Of a stretch of 28,604 nucleotides of DNA, positions 1 to 8,134 are shown piece by piece. Position numbers and translations under genes: made by a program. Position 1 is the stretch's first letter. Each line of letters opens with the position of its first letter. The stretch comes from Prorocentrum cordatum (lineage: Eukaryota > Sar > Dinophyceae > Prorocentrales > Prorocentraceae), in contig CAUYUJ010015711.1 in assembly GCA_963575745.1 (NCBI GenBank), positions 288,293 to 316,896 of the forward strand. The letters run 5' to 3'. The notes beneath the pieces are model-generated. The model did no database searches, was not told the DNA's origin, and saw only the letters and a list, made by a program, of their open reading frames with translations.

Positions 1-110
1 AGGGGAGAGGCTCGCGCCGAAGCAGCAGCAGCAGCGCTTCAGGGTGGTGCCCGCGAAGCAGTTCCTGCGGCTGTTCGCCTCGGACCTCAGTATCGTCCAA
101 CCGATCCCTC
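1..110 (+). other. Possible fragment of a coding exon, unrecognised
   Basis: A frame open from the left edge (reading from base 2) gives a non-repetitive stretch with a short polyglutamine run from a CAG repeat near 22-35, followed by residues such as VVPAKQFLRLFASDLS. Beyond about 110 the sequence becomes low-complexity CCC/ATCC-rich DNA and then a dispersed repeat, so any gene would have ended or reached an intron there. I recognise no family. It may be chance open frame in GC-rich DNA. Confidence 0.15.
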
Positions 111-129
111 TCCCCATCCACATCCCTAT

Positions 130-350
130 CCCCACCATCCCACCACCCCAGCTGGGGACAGGCCCCTCGAAGCCCGAAGGGAACAGTTTCTGGGGGTTAG
201 CCGGCCAGTGGGGCCCAGACCACGCCAGTGGGGATACGGATCGGCGGAACGATGCTCAGGACCGCTCCCACATGCGCCGCGGAGACGGGAGCTGGCTCGA
301 GGAGCCGCCGCCATACGAGCCCATCTCGGCGGCGCGCTCGGGTGGGGGAC
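130..350 (+). repeat. Dispersed repeat, copy A
   Basis: This stretch is closely related, in the same orientation, to 8170-8405. Shared blocks include CCACCACCCCAGCTGGGGA, a CGAAGGGAACAG-type segment, a CACGCCAG..GGGGATA..GATCGG segment, GATGCTCAGGAC, CACATGCGC and CATCTCGGCGGCGCGCTCGG. Differences are mostly substitutions and small indels. No coding frame is conserved between copies. The two copies flank element 1 but lie outside its candidate target duplication, so they belong to a separate, non-coding repeat family. Confidence 0.8.
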
Positions 351-360
351 GCGAGGAGGC

Positions 361-423
361 GCAGGCCTTCTCCGAGGGTGGCAGGGCTCCTCGGGAGCCG
401 TCCGGCCTCCTGAGAAGGCCTGC
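361..423. repeat. Hairpin with a perfect 12-bp stem
   Basis: GCAGGCCTTCTC at 361-372 pairs perfectly with GAGAAGGCCTGC at 412-423. The loop carries a second hairpin, GGCTCC-TCG-GGAGCC, at about 384-398. It follows repeat copy A; copy B at 8170-8405 is not followed by the same hairpin. The CTTCTC/GAGAAG theme recurs in the fold-back at 17339-17673. Confidence 0.6.
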
Positions 424-652
424 TGCGTCTTCGGAGAAGGTCTGGGACAGCTCCGAAGGCACAGGGAGGCCCTTCGAGCGCTCTGAGAGGGCCCGCCCCT
501 TTCTGCTCTCGCCCGGGCTCGCTGCCGACCATCCGCACCGCCAGCTGCTCCCACAACCTGGACAGGTTCAGGGACACGGGCGCGCCCGCAGCGGGCGGCC
601 CCGGGCGCCCTCGCCGTGCCAGGGGCGCCCCGGAGGTGCTCGAGGAAGAAGA

Positions 653-713
653 TGTCGTCGTCGTCTGTCGTCGTCGTCGGCGGCGGCGGCGGTGGCGACG
701 ACGACGACGACGA
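653..713. repeat. Self-complementary GTC/GAC microsatellite
   Basis: A run of GTC/TCG triplets (653-689) passes through a short GGC run and becomes a run of GAC/CGA triplets (697-713). The two halves are reverse complements and could fold into a hairpin. It uses the same triplet as the 7.5-kb array further right, in both orientations. Confidence 0.75.
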
Positions 714-768
714 ACAAAAGCTGCATAAGCATGAACTTCAGGAGCTCCTCACGGGTTTCCTGCATCGG

Positions 769-900
769 CGCTGCGGATTTCTCGGACCGACGTCTCCCAG
801 GCGCCCCTCCCCCCCCCTCGAGGAGGAAAACATGACGTAAACACAAGCTTTCGGTGCTCCGCGCTGATTTCTTGGATCGGCGTTGGAGCCCCCCTCGAGG
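769..900 (+). repeat. Diverged direct repeat pair
   Basis: Bases 769-825 and 861-900 share the order GCGCTG, GATTTCT, GGA.CG.CGT and then a C run ending CCCCTCGAGG. The copies are about 80-90 bases apart and differ by a small indel in the middle. The second copy forms the left arm of the fold-back at 837-952, suggesting stepwise growth of this region by local duplication. Confidence 0.5.
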
Positions 901-952
901 GCCCAGCTCCAACCCGAGAAACCAACGCGGAGCTCCAAAAGCTTATGTTTAC
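837..952. repeat. Fold-back inverted repeat with about 50-base arms
   Basis: The left arm starts GTAAACACAAGCTTTCGG (837) and the right arm ends with its near complement AAAAGCTTATGTTTAC (952). Arms are 837-890 and 905-952, matching except for about six substitutions and one small indel. The centre is the palindrome CCCTCGAGGG (about 892-901). No coding capacity. The structure is like a MITE or fold-back element, but no target duplication was identified. Confidence 0.75.
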
Positions 953-959
953 CTGTTGT

Positions 960-1165
960 AGGTCTTCCAAGCGGGGTCCGATCAGATGGGGTCGGAGGAC
1001 TGCGCCGCATCGCCGATGCATCGGCCATGCGGCTCGATGTGGATCCAGGTCTTCTCTCGCCGACGTCGCCGATGCATCGTGGATGCATCTCCGATGCATC
1101 GGTGAGGCATCGGCGGTACGGCACGACCCTTCGACCCCATCCACTCGGACTCCGTCTGGGAGGCT
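960..1165. repeat. Imperfect fold-back with repeated ATGCAT palindromes
   Basis: The outer left arm (AGGTCTTCC..GGGTCCGATCAGATGGGGTCG, from 960) matches the reverse complement of the right arm (CGACCCCATCCACTCGGACTCC..GGGAGGCT, ending 1165). The inner part holds the 12-bp palindrome CCGATGCATCGG twice (1013-1024 and 1091-1102) plus two more ATGCAT hexamers. Identity between arms is moderate and indels are needed to align them. Confidence 0.6.
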
Positions 1166-1248
1166 CTACTCTTGCCTCGCAGTGGGTGCGCAGGGCCCTG
1201 CTCTCGCGCGGAGCTCCGAGGGCTTCTGCTTGCGATGGGGGCGTGGGG

Positions 1249-1422
1249 TAGTCACCGCCCACCAAACGACCCCGAGCCAACCCGAAGGCCTCAATTTGCC
1301 CTCCATTTCGGGTGTGGGGGGGTCGGGGAACAATGACAAAAGCACACATGGAACCCGTACCCCCCCCCAACCCGAAATTGGGATCTTCGGGTTGGGTTGG
1401 GGTGGTCTGGTAGGTAGTCAGG
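1249..1422. repeat. Fold-back inverted repeat
   Basis: The left arm (about 1249-1323) contains CCAACCCGAAGG..CATTTCGGGTGTGGGGGGG. The right arm (about 1357-1422) contains CCCCCCCCAACCCGAAAT..CTTCGGGTTGG, its imperfect reverse complement with one gap of roughly nine bases. The loop is about 33 bases. This is the third consecutive fold-back in the 837-1422 stretch. No open frame is supported. Confidence 0.6.
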
Positions 1423-1442
1423 TCGGGAATGTGCCCAGGAGG

Positions 1443-1540
1443 CTTCAGACCCTGGAGGATTCCTTGTCTAGTGAGGGCGGCGGTGATATCCATGGCCAGG
1501 CCTCAATTGGAGTTGCACTGGCTTCCAGACCCTGGATTCC
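1443..1540 (+). repeat. Short direct repeat pair around AGACCCTGGA
   Basis: CTTCAGACCCTGGAGGATTCC at 1443-1463 (split here as CTTCAGACCC and TGGAGGATTCC) recurs as CTTCCAGACCCTGGATTCC at 1522-1540. The copies differ by one inserted C and a missing GG. They are about 80 bases apart, just outside the left edge of element 1. Confidence 0.55.
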
Positions 1541-1561
1541 CTATCGAACGGTTCCTCATCC

Positions 1562-1573
1562 AATGCCCTCACC
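1562..1573 (+). repeat. Candidate target-site duplication, left copy of element 1
   Basis: AATGCCCTCACC lies one base before the SL relic at 1575. It matches AATGCGCTCACC at 8135-8146 in 11 of 12 positions, and that copy lies just past the last coding remnant of element 1. LINE-type insertions usually make duplications of this size. The bases flanking the two copies on their outer sides do not match, as expected for a duplication. Confidence 0.6.
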
Positions 1574-1574
1574 G

Positions 1575-1596
1575 TTCGTAACCATTTTGGCTCAAG
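1575..1596 (+). other. Dinoflagellate spliced-leader (SL) relic
   Basis: The 22 bases from TTCGTAACC (1575) to TTTTGGCTCAAG (1596) match the published dinoflagellate SL exon at 20 of 22 positions. The mismatches are C to T at 1576 and G to A at 1581. The SL is normally added to mRNA by trans-splicing; finding it in genomic DNA next to a coding remnant indicates reverse transcription of a trans-spliced mRNA. It is not the SL RNA gene, because no GT donor follows the final CAAG: the next bases are TCCATGG. ORF1 of element 1 begins about 85 bases downstream. Confidence 0.85.
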
Positions 1597-1679
1597 TCCA
1601 TGGGGCTCCCGACGACCGCGAGTCGTCCGCGGCGTTTCGAGCGCGAGTGGTTCTGCGCCGAGGGCCAAAGTGATTTTCG

Positions 1680-2691
1680 ATGGAGTTTGAGAGCTGGTGG
1701 GCGCGCGGCAGCGGCGGGATGATGGCTTCTGCTGGTGGTACTGCTGCTGTTGGCGCTGGCGCACGCAACGAGAAGGGAAACGGCTCGTTCTGGTGGTGCT
1801 CGTGTGGGCAGTGGAGCTACTGCATTTGCCCACGGTGCTTCGGCTGTCAGACCAGGCCTTCCGTGGGCGGTCAGGCGCGTGGCCAGTCAGCCGCCCGAGC
1901 CTGACGCCGACGGCTTCTTCCAGGCTGGCAGGGGCAAGCGAAACCGCAGCAAGGCAAGGGCAGCCGCAGCCGCGGCCATCAACCCAGCCACATCAGGAGG
2001 AGGAGACGGCCGCAAAGCTTCGCCTGCGGCTGCGCGGCCGTCCCGAGTGGGGGAACTCAATTGTGCCATCGAGCCCCCGGAGGCCTTCCCCAGCCTGGGC
2101 GGCGGAGACGAGTTCGTGGCGGAGCGGCTGGCCGCCCTGCGAGCACGAAAAGAGTAGGCGGCAGCAGCGCTGGCCGCGGACAAGGAGGCGGGCCTGTCGC
2201 CAGCCGCTAGGCTGCGCAAGGATGCCAACGCGGTCGGCCAGGCTGAGCGCGAGGCGGCGGGGGCGAGGGCGGCCCTGGCAGCAGCCACTTCAGGGGTGTC
2301 TGAAGCGGAAGCGGCCCTGCAGGCGGCGCATGACAGATTGGAGGAGGCCGAGCGGCGCCAGCGAGATTCGCAGGAACGCCTCACTGTGCTGGAGGAGGCA
2401 GAGAAGGCCAATGCGAATCAGGAGCGGCTGCGGGTCTCGGGCGGCGACTTGGAGGTCATGCGCGGGCTCTTCCCGCAGTTGCGCGCGCTCCCGACAGCGC
2501 ACTCGGCAGGCTACTTCGCCAGGGCCTGGGAGCCCACCATGCAGCAGCTGCGAGCGGTTGAGGAAATGCTCGCCCTGCAGGAGTCAGAAGCCACGGCGCG
2601 GCCTCGGAAGAGGTGGGGCGACTACTGTCTGGAGGACGGTGGGGCCATCGATTCTGACGCGGATATCGAACTGGAGCCGTCGCGCAGCTAG
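1680..2691 (+). pseudogene. Element 1 ORF1 remnant: zinc finger and coiled-coil protein
   Basis: ORF1 of LINE-type elements usually encodes an RNA-binding chaperone. Here the first part (1680 to about 1855) encodes a Cys-rich segment, FWWCSCGQWSYCICPRCFGC, resembling a degenerate RanBP2-type finger with the Trp before the first Cys. A frameshift near 1855 moves the reading to the frame of 1735-2157, which ends at a TAG (2155-2157). The same frame resumes and continues to the stop at 2689-2691. The second half is Ala/Glu/Arg-rich with long heptad-like stretches such as EAEAALQAAHDRLEEAERRQ, so a coiled coil is likely. ORF1 of element 2 has the same order, a finger at the N-terminus then a coiled coil. 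Start taken at the ATG at 1680. Decayed by one frameshift and one internal stop. Confidence 0.65.
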
Positions 2692-2937
2692 CCGCCGAGC
2701 GTGGGCGGGCGGAGCGGCGGCCGCCAGCGGCGGGCCCTTGGCCGCGAGTGCAGCCTGGTGCGGTGCAAGACCTTGTGGAGGCGGCTGCCGATGTGGGCCC
2801 GCCGGCGACAGTGCCAGGCCTTGCCGTGGGCGTGGTCAGAGGAGCTCGGCGGCACCTTTTAGCCCGGGTGGGGATGGCCCGACGTCTGGAGCTCAGGCGT
2901 CGGCGCTGGTCGACCAGGTCCCGCGCGGGCTGAAGGC

Positions 2938-3640
2938 GGAGAGCATCGCGTCCATCGGCGGTTCCTCCTGGGCCCAGGCGCGGGCGGCCGTCGAGCGACT
3001 GCGCGACGGGGGCCCCCAGGATGGTACCTCTCTTGTGCAGTAGGCCAGGCTCATGTCGGAGGCGGCGTTCTCTGCGGCGCGTGGCTTGCGCAGGCGCCAT
3101 GGGCGCCTGGCGGCCCTGGGCTCTTGCAGGTGCGCGGGGCTGAAGACGCAGGAGGTCTCCTCGGGCGCGGGCGCCCTGGCCGTCAGCTTACGCGGGGTGG
3201 CGCCGCTGGGCCAGCGCTGGGGCGACCTCTCGTCCAGGGTCCTGGCGCGCAGGGTGGCCTTCGGGTGCCTGGCCCTCGTGGTGGTCAGCGTCTACCTCGG
3301 GCGCTCGGCGAGGCTCTGGGGGCTCAACGTGGAGCTGCCTGGCGCCCTCCAGGTTCCCCTGAATGAATTCAGGGAGCCGTTCATTGTGGGGGGAGATTGG
3401 AACGTGGATCTGCAGGGGCTGGCAGGTTCGTGGTGGCCGCGGGCGATCGGGGGAGCTGTGTTGAACACCGTGCAGCCGACCTGTCTGGACAAGAAGTGCG
3501 ATTTCGGCGTGGTCTCGGCGTCGCTGGCGGTCCCTGGGCCCGCTGTGACGGCTTTGCGGCCCGCCGCCACGCGCCTGCATGTGCCCGTCCGCCTCGCCTT
3601 CGACAAGCTAGGGGCCCCGGCGCAAGTCTGGGTGATGCAG
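2938..3640 (+). pseudogene. Element 1 ORF2 remnant: endonuclease domain
   Basis: This is an exonuclease-endonuclease-phosphatase domain, which in LINEs nicks the target DNA. In one frame it shows IASIGGSSWAQA near the start, VVVSVYLGRS in the middle, then the metal-site motif FIVGGDWNVD (about 3388-3417), a CDFGVVSASL block corresponding to the SxIDY/F motif, and RLHVPVRL at the end, where the family's SDHxPV would be. A TAG at 3041-3043 follows LVQ. By comparison with AQEL in element 2, it stands where the catalytic Glu should be, consistent with GAG to TAG. The upstream boundary between ORF1 and ORF2 (2692-2937) is unclear and no ORF2 start codon can be defended. A frameshift near 3640 separates it from the next part. 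Confidence 0.75.
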
Positions 3641-3649
3641 CGTCGCGGA

Positions 3650-4731
3650 GGCTTGACCTGGAGGCGACTGTTGCGCGCGAGGCGAAGGCCCAGGGCGATG
3701 AGATGGCGGCAGCCCATCAGTGGCCAGCGTCGCTTTTGGACGAGCACGGCCCCCCCGATTTGGCACTTCGGGAGTTCTGTGACGCGGCTGAGCAGCACCT
3801 GGTCGAACTCGACGGCGTCGAGACTGGCGGCGAGCAGTATCGGGGGCGGTCCCGAGGAGTCCGCTGGGTCAGGAAGTGCTTGAGGGACCTCCAGCGCACG
3901 GAGACCGCGAGGAAGGTGAGCCCTGTCGCGCGGCTCTGGATATCGCTCGGCAGGCTTGCGCGGCAGCTGGCCTCAGCGGCGGCAGTGCTGGCGCGGCCTG
4001 CAGGACTTCAGGCCCTCGTGCAGCATCTGGGGGAGGCCGCCCTCTCGCCGGTGCCGAACTTCGCCCGGCAAGGCTGCCTGATGTTCTCGGGCGAGAAGAT
4101 GCGGCTGATGCTGGAGGAGGTGAAGGCGCCCACGTGTGCAGGGAGTTTCTTCCTGGGAGCCATCGAGGCCGTCGGGGCCAATCTGGCCAGGGCCGACGCC
4201 CAGCTGGCGCGCCGTCGCTGGAAGGAGTTCGTCGACGACGCCCTGGGCGCTGGGGCAAGCGGGGCGCGCGCGGCTAGCAAGCAGGTGCACTCCGAGCTGC
4301 TGAGGGGTCGGCCGAGATCCCCCCATGTGCCGCCGGCGGGGCGGGCAGCGCTGGGCCAGACGCTACTGGGCTGGAAGGGGCTGTGGCAGGACAGCAGGGC
4401 CCCCAACGAGCCTGAGCGGGCCCGAGGAGGCCGTGCGCCTGCCCCCCAGTCGCGCTGGGCCGTCGCCGTGGACCTGCCTGCCATCGCGGGAGAGGAGGTG
4501 CAGGCGACCGCGAAGGCTTTCCGGATGACAGCCCTGGGTTGGGGCGCCTTCCGCCCCGGACTGTTGCTGCTGCTCGGGGGCCAGTTCGCATGCCGAGTGG
4601 CAGAGGTGCTCGCGGCCTGGGGGCGCGACCCCAGACCCCCAGGCCTCTTCGCCACGCTGATCATGTTCCTGGGTGAGCCCAGCGGCGGCTGGCGGCCCAT
4701 GCGCCTCGCGGCCTTCTGGCTGCACCTCTAG
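3650..4731 (+). pseudogene. Element 1 ORF2 remnant: linker and start of reverse transcriptase
   Basis: After the frameshift, reading continues in the frame of LDLEATVAREAKAQGDEMAA. A long Ala/Arg/Leu-rich linker follows; its middle resembles the spacer of element 2 only loosely. Near the end, KAFRMTALGWGAFRPGLLLL (from about 4516) and LFATLIMFLGEPSGGWRPMR correspond to AARTFSESTAQSLDGFHPRH and LLFPLLEKPQGGYRPILL of element 2. This is the fingers region of a LINE reverse transcriptase, including the conserved P.GG.RPI block. The frame stops at a TAG (4729-4731), just before the conserved segment that leads into motif A. Confidence 0.7.
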
Positions 4732-4839
4732 CGCCGCGTCCGCCGACCGCGCCCTGCCTGGGATCTGGGGTTGCAGCGCCAGCGACAGGGCGGCCTGCCC
4801 GCGCAACCTGTGCCTCGGCCTGGCCAGATCCAGCGGGTT

Positions 4840-5208
4840 TGAGGGCGCGCCTCGGTCTACTTTGGCATCGGCAAGTTCTACGAGTGGATCGAGCTGCTGT
4901 TGGAGGCAGCGCTGGCGCGCGACTCCTACGCAGGAGTGGTCAAGGCCCTCTGCGTGTCCTGCTCGGGGCCCAGTCGAGCCGCGGCGGGCGGCGCCATCAG
5001 CGAGGAGCTCTGCGCCGCAGGCTCGGTGATCGCTGGGTGCTCTTGCGCGACCGCGATGGCGCGGCTGATGCTGCGCGACTTGCTGCTTCGTGGTCGCGCG
5101 CTCCTCCCCGCCGGGTGTGTCGTCGATGTGATCGACAATGTGGCTGGGCACGGCGTCGGCGCGAGGCGCATCCTGGTGCGCCAGATCGCCCAGTTCTTTC
5201 AGGGGTAA
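4840..5208 (+). pseudogene. Element 1 ORF2 remnant: reverse transcriptase palm
   Basis: The same frame, past a TGA near 4816, reads VYFGIGKFYEWIELLLEAAL, matching the motif A region (WDGLKFYESFN in element 2). The Asp expected three residues before the Lys is replaced by Gly. It continues with GSVIAGCSCATAMARLMLRD, equivalent to the motif B segment, and CVVDVIDNVAGHG at the motif C position, where the usual (Y/V)xDD has become VDVID. The frame ends at a TAA at 5206-5208. Loss or alteration of both catalytic Asp positions means no polymerase activity would remain even without the stops. Confidence 0.7.
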
Positions 5209-5480
5209 TGGCCATACTCAAGGAGAGGAGGCTGCCGATACACTGGGGCCACAGAGACCTGGGCGGCGACGCAACGGCGGGTGGGCACCGCCGAGTGACG
5301 ACGCAGGTGGCCAGGGAGTTGGCGGCGCTTCGACAGGCGGCACGCCTGAGGCGCATCTTCGGCCCAGGGCTGAGGCAGGCTTGAGTTATTAGGGCTGTGC
5401 CGACTGCCGCGGCACTCTGGGGGTCAGCGACTGCTGGAGCGCCGCCGGGACGCATGCGGTCGCTCCGCGTTGCAGCGGCC
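5209..5480 (+). pseudogene. Element 1 ORF2 remnant: thumb region
   Basis: A shift to another frame gives RRLPIHWGHRDLGGDATAGG and VARELAALRQAARLRRIFGP, stopping at TGA 5382-5384. The same frame resumes with TAAALWGSATAGAPPGRMRS and LRVAAAKCAGR. The position and pattern (basic helices, then the LWGSxxxGxP block) match the segment of element 2 with KRRVGFLRSLRRRLSVGKAR and TYGSLVTGMTERELLVLRRA. This is the thumb and its downstream linker in LINE reverse transcriptases. A further frame change occurs near 5480. Confidence 0.6.
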
Positions 5481-5482
5481 AA

Positions 5483-6310
5483 GTGTGCTGGGCGGCCGCC
5501 GCCAGGAGCCTCGCGCTGCAGTGCTCGCCCCGCGGCTGGAGGCAAGACCCGCTGGTTGTCGCGACGGGCGTGGCGGTCCATGCCATCGGCAGCGCCGCCT
5601 GGGCTCGGCAGGCTTGGCCAGCAGCAGTCAAGGCCTGCTTCGACGACGGCAGGCGCCTGGAGAGCTGCCGGCGCCCGTGGTCGGCTGTGCGGGATCCTGT
5701 CTCGGCGCGGGCACTCGCCTTGAAGCGCATCGGGTGGCAACTCGCAGGGGATGGGGCGAACGTGAGAGACGACCAGGGCTGTGAGTTCGACGTGCGACGC
5801 TTCTCACCCATCTTCCTGGCGGAGCGGGCCCGCGAGGCTACCGGGAAGGCAGCGGCGCTGGAGGAGGCCCGAGCGAGGCCTGAGTCTCTGTGGCCCCGGC
5901 GACTGCCGCCTGCATGGAGGCCCATCAACGAGCTCCTGGGCAAGGCTGTCACCGAGACCTGGTCCAGCCACCGCAAGGGCTGCCTGCGTTGGCAGGTCTC
6001 CTTAGCGCACTGGCCCCAAGCCAGGCTCGCCAGACACGAGGGGGGCATCGGCCCCGCGTACCTCCTCTGTCAGGCGGACCCAGGCGCAGTCTTCCACGGG
6101 CACTTCGAGTGCCCTGCGTGGCAGGCCTGGCGTCGCGACAGGCTGCCCCCCGACCTGCGGTGGGCGGCAGGGGTGGCGTGGGACATGGGCATAAAGTTCG
6201 ACGAGCTGTTTGCCCGAGGCCTCTTCGTGGGCGCATCGGCCCTGGTCCCGAGGCCGCGCTGGCAGCAAGCCTGGGGGTGGCAGCATATTGGCTGGGAGAG
6301 ACCGCTGGCG
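5483..6310 (+). pseudogene. Element 1 ORF2 remnant: connector with CCHC knuckle
   Basis: One continuous frame from about 5483 covers the region between the polymerase and RNase H. It is Ala/Arg/Trp-rich and helical-looking. At about 6063-6123 it has LLCQADPGAVFHGHFECPAW, a Cys...His...Cys pattern. It aligns with LCPLCSQPDSIHHRLWCCP of element 2, where both Cys of a CxxC pair are present; here only one survives. Such knuckles follow the reverse transcriptase in several LINE clades and probably bind nucleic acid. No stop interrupts this part. Confidence 0.65.
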
Positions 6311-6760
6311 GCCCCAGAGGGCGCGTTGGTCTTCGCCAGTGGCTCCTGCAAGCACGGCGCCTTCCCCTCCCTGCGCAGCGCGGGCTGGTCCGTCATCGTG
6401 ATGGCGGCAGACGGATCAGTGCTTGCCCAGGCGTGGGGGGGCCGTGCCACCGCGGAAGCTCCCATCTCAGACGGCGCGGGCTGGCGAAGACTACGCGGCG
6501 GTGGTTGCCCTCGCGGAGATCGCCCGCCCCTGCGACATTTTTTGCGACTGCAAGGGAACGGTGGACTTCATCCGCGATTTCCAGAGGGCGCAGGGCCCCA
6601 CCTCCTTGCACGCCCACCTGTAGGCGCGCGTGGGGGGCGCCTCGGAAAGGGGTCTCGGCCGGGCGCATCCCTGCCCGCGCGTCCGAGGAGGCGGTCAGGA
6701 GAGGTGAGATCACGGCGCTGGGGCGACAAGGCAACCGCCTGGCCGACCTGCGGGCCATGC
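6311..6760 (+). pseudogene. Element 1 ORF2 remnant: RNase H domain
   Basis: RNase H would degrade the RNA strand of the RNA/cDNA hybrid. ALVFASGSCKHGAF (from about 6325) is the first-strand motif, but the catalytic Asp (VCVDGS in element 2) is replaced by Ala. After a frameshift near 6430 comes QTARAGEDYAAVVALAEI with the Glu position, then DIFCDCKGTVDFI with the second Asp. A TAG at 6621-6623 and another frame change follow. GRQGNRLADLRA (about 6724-6757) keeps the GN..AD motif. The domain is recognisable but split over three frames and inactive. Confidence 0.75.
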
Positions 6761-8080
6761 AGGGGGCAGGGCCCCGCGCGGTAGCGGATCAGTACGTGCT
6801 GATCCTGGAAGGCCTGATGGCGCGGGCCCGCGATGCGGCGCGATTCGCCGCGGAGATCGAGGTCCACGTCGCCGGTGAGGGGGCCCGCGACTGCTGGCCC
6901 ACGGGGGCCTTGGATAACCTGGTCTTCGAGGTCCCAGTGGAGGTCTACGACGGGGCCGACGCGGCGACAGGGGCCTCCCTAGGCTGGGTGGCGGCAGCAG
7001 GGCTGACGGCGGCCGCGGCCACTGCTGTCTCCAGCGCGGCTCTCTGTGCAGCCAGCTCAGGAGTGGCGGGCGGCGGCCCTGGCGGCTCCTCGGCTCGGAA
7101 GCGACTTGCGGCCTTCGTCCAGCCTGGGCCTGGCGAGGCTGAGGTGTCTGACGGCGGCGGCGTGGCGGCCCCATCGGCGTTGGCCACCCTGCGTGAGGTG
7201 GCGCGCAGGCTCAAGTTGGAGCGGCGGGCGCAGTCGCTGTCGGAAGGGCGGCGAGGCCTTCGCTCGGCAGGAGAGTCGGCTCGCAGGCGGTCGCGCAGGC
7301 AGTCCCTTCGCCTGGGGCCATTCCGTCTTCAGGGGGGGCGCGCTCGAGAGGTAGGCCCAGGAGGGCCACGGCTGGTTCGGTGGAGGTCGTGGGGGGGGCA
7401 GGTGTCCCAGGTTTGCGGCGAAGCTGGGCCTCAGCGAGGTGGGCTGGAGACTCGGGTGCTTCGAGAGCAAGCAAAGAGCCGGCGCCGCCTCCGCCACAGA
7501 CCGAGGGAGAGCCCTGCTTAGTCGACGGGCGCCATGCCATGCAGGGCCAGGTTCTCTGCGGCATCGATGCGCCGTTCATGGTCTGCACGGCTTGCTACCT
7601 GTGCGCAGGGGCGCCCGGAAGGGGCTCCGCGACGCCTGCGTCGGGGCTGCCGCCGGGCCTCGGCAGGGCTCGCGGGCCCAGGCAATATCGCACCTGCAGA
7701 CTGGGCGGGTCCCTGGCGCGAAGAAGCCGTGCGGCAAGCTGCCCCCCTTCACGGCGGCCATCAAGATGCCGTGGGCCCTGGAGCTAGGCACCGTGGACCA
7801 ATGCGCTGGAGGCGGCATCGGAGCGGCAGTTGTAGGAGGGTCGGCCAGCGCCAGAGGAGCGACGCAGGCCGAGGAGCCGCCCGCCGCGGGTAGGGCGGCG
7901 GCCCAGCGGGCCCCGCCAGCCGCCCCCCGCTTGGAGCGAGACGCCGTGCTAATCATGCCGCCCCTGGAGGCTGTCGCCCGCGCGCGCGGTTTCGGCGACT
8001 TTGCGCAGGCGCGAGCCAGGGGCCTGGCGGCGAGAGGTGAGCGGGCGGTGGCGGCGGCGGCGGCCCGCGTGGGCGACTAG
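6761..8080 (+). pseudogene. Element 1 ORF2 remnant: C-terminal Cys-rich region
   Basis: Downstream of RNase H the frame runs through an Ala-rich tract and a basic segment (ARRLKLERRAQSLSEGRRGL, about 7198-7257). A new frame then gives GRHAMQGQVLCGIDAPFMV and CTACYLCAGAPGRG (about 7527-7625). Another frame adds LRDACVGAAAGPRQGS and LQTGRVPGAKK. Together these parallel YCCKCGAYAEERSSGALFKAC and RRLEAGLHPHSRR at the C-terminus of element 2: a CxxC unit, a third Cys about 20 residues on, then a basic tail. The last frame ends at the TAG at 8078-8080, taken as the original ORF2 end by position. Function unknown; it may be a zinc-binding module typical of this dinoflagellate lineage. Confidence 0.6.
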
Positions 8081-8134
8081 AGCGTGGCCCGCAGAAAGAA
8101 TTCTTTGCGCGCGCGAGCCCTCGAAGAGCAAACG

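Larger units (their letters stand above)
1574..8134 (+). mobile_element. Element 1: decayed non-LTR retrotransposon bearing an SL
   Basis: The order is SL relic, ORF1 remnant (zinc finger, coiled coil), then ORF2 remnant with apurinic-type endonuclease, reverse transcriptase, CCHC knuckle, RNase H and a C-terminal Cys-rich module. It matches element 2 at 17930-23936 domain by domain, although sequence similarity is low. The reading frame changes at least five times, and in-frame stops interrupt it near 2155, 3041, 4729, 4816, 5206, 5384 and 6621. A candidate 12-bp target duplication flanks the whole unit. There is no LTR and no poly-A tail; after the last coding remnant at 8080 come about 54 bases of GC-rich DNA. 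The 5' end is probably complete because it carries the SL. It cannot make proteins now. Confidence 0.85.

Noticed and set aside
1575-1596. SL RNA gene
   Set aside because: No GT donor follows the SL exon and no SL RNA intron or Sm-like site is apparent; it is followed by retroelement sequence.
44-1673. Open frames of 60-263 codons on both strands in the first 1.7 kb
   Set aside because: They cross fold-backs, microsatellites and a dispersed repeat, overlap one another and show no family resemblance.
1574-8134. Reading the frame changes of element 1 as spliced introns
   Set aside because: The changes fall inside conserved domains with no sequence left over for introns, and several catalytic residues are also lost, which fits decay.
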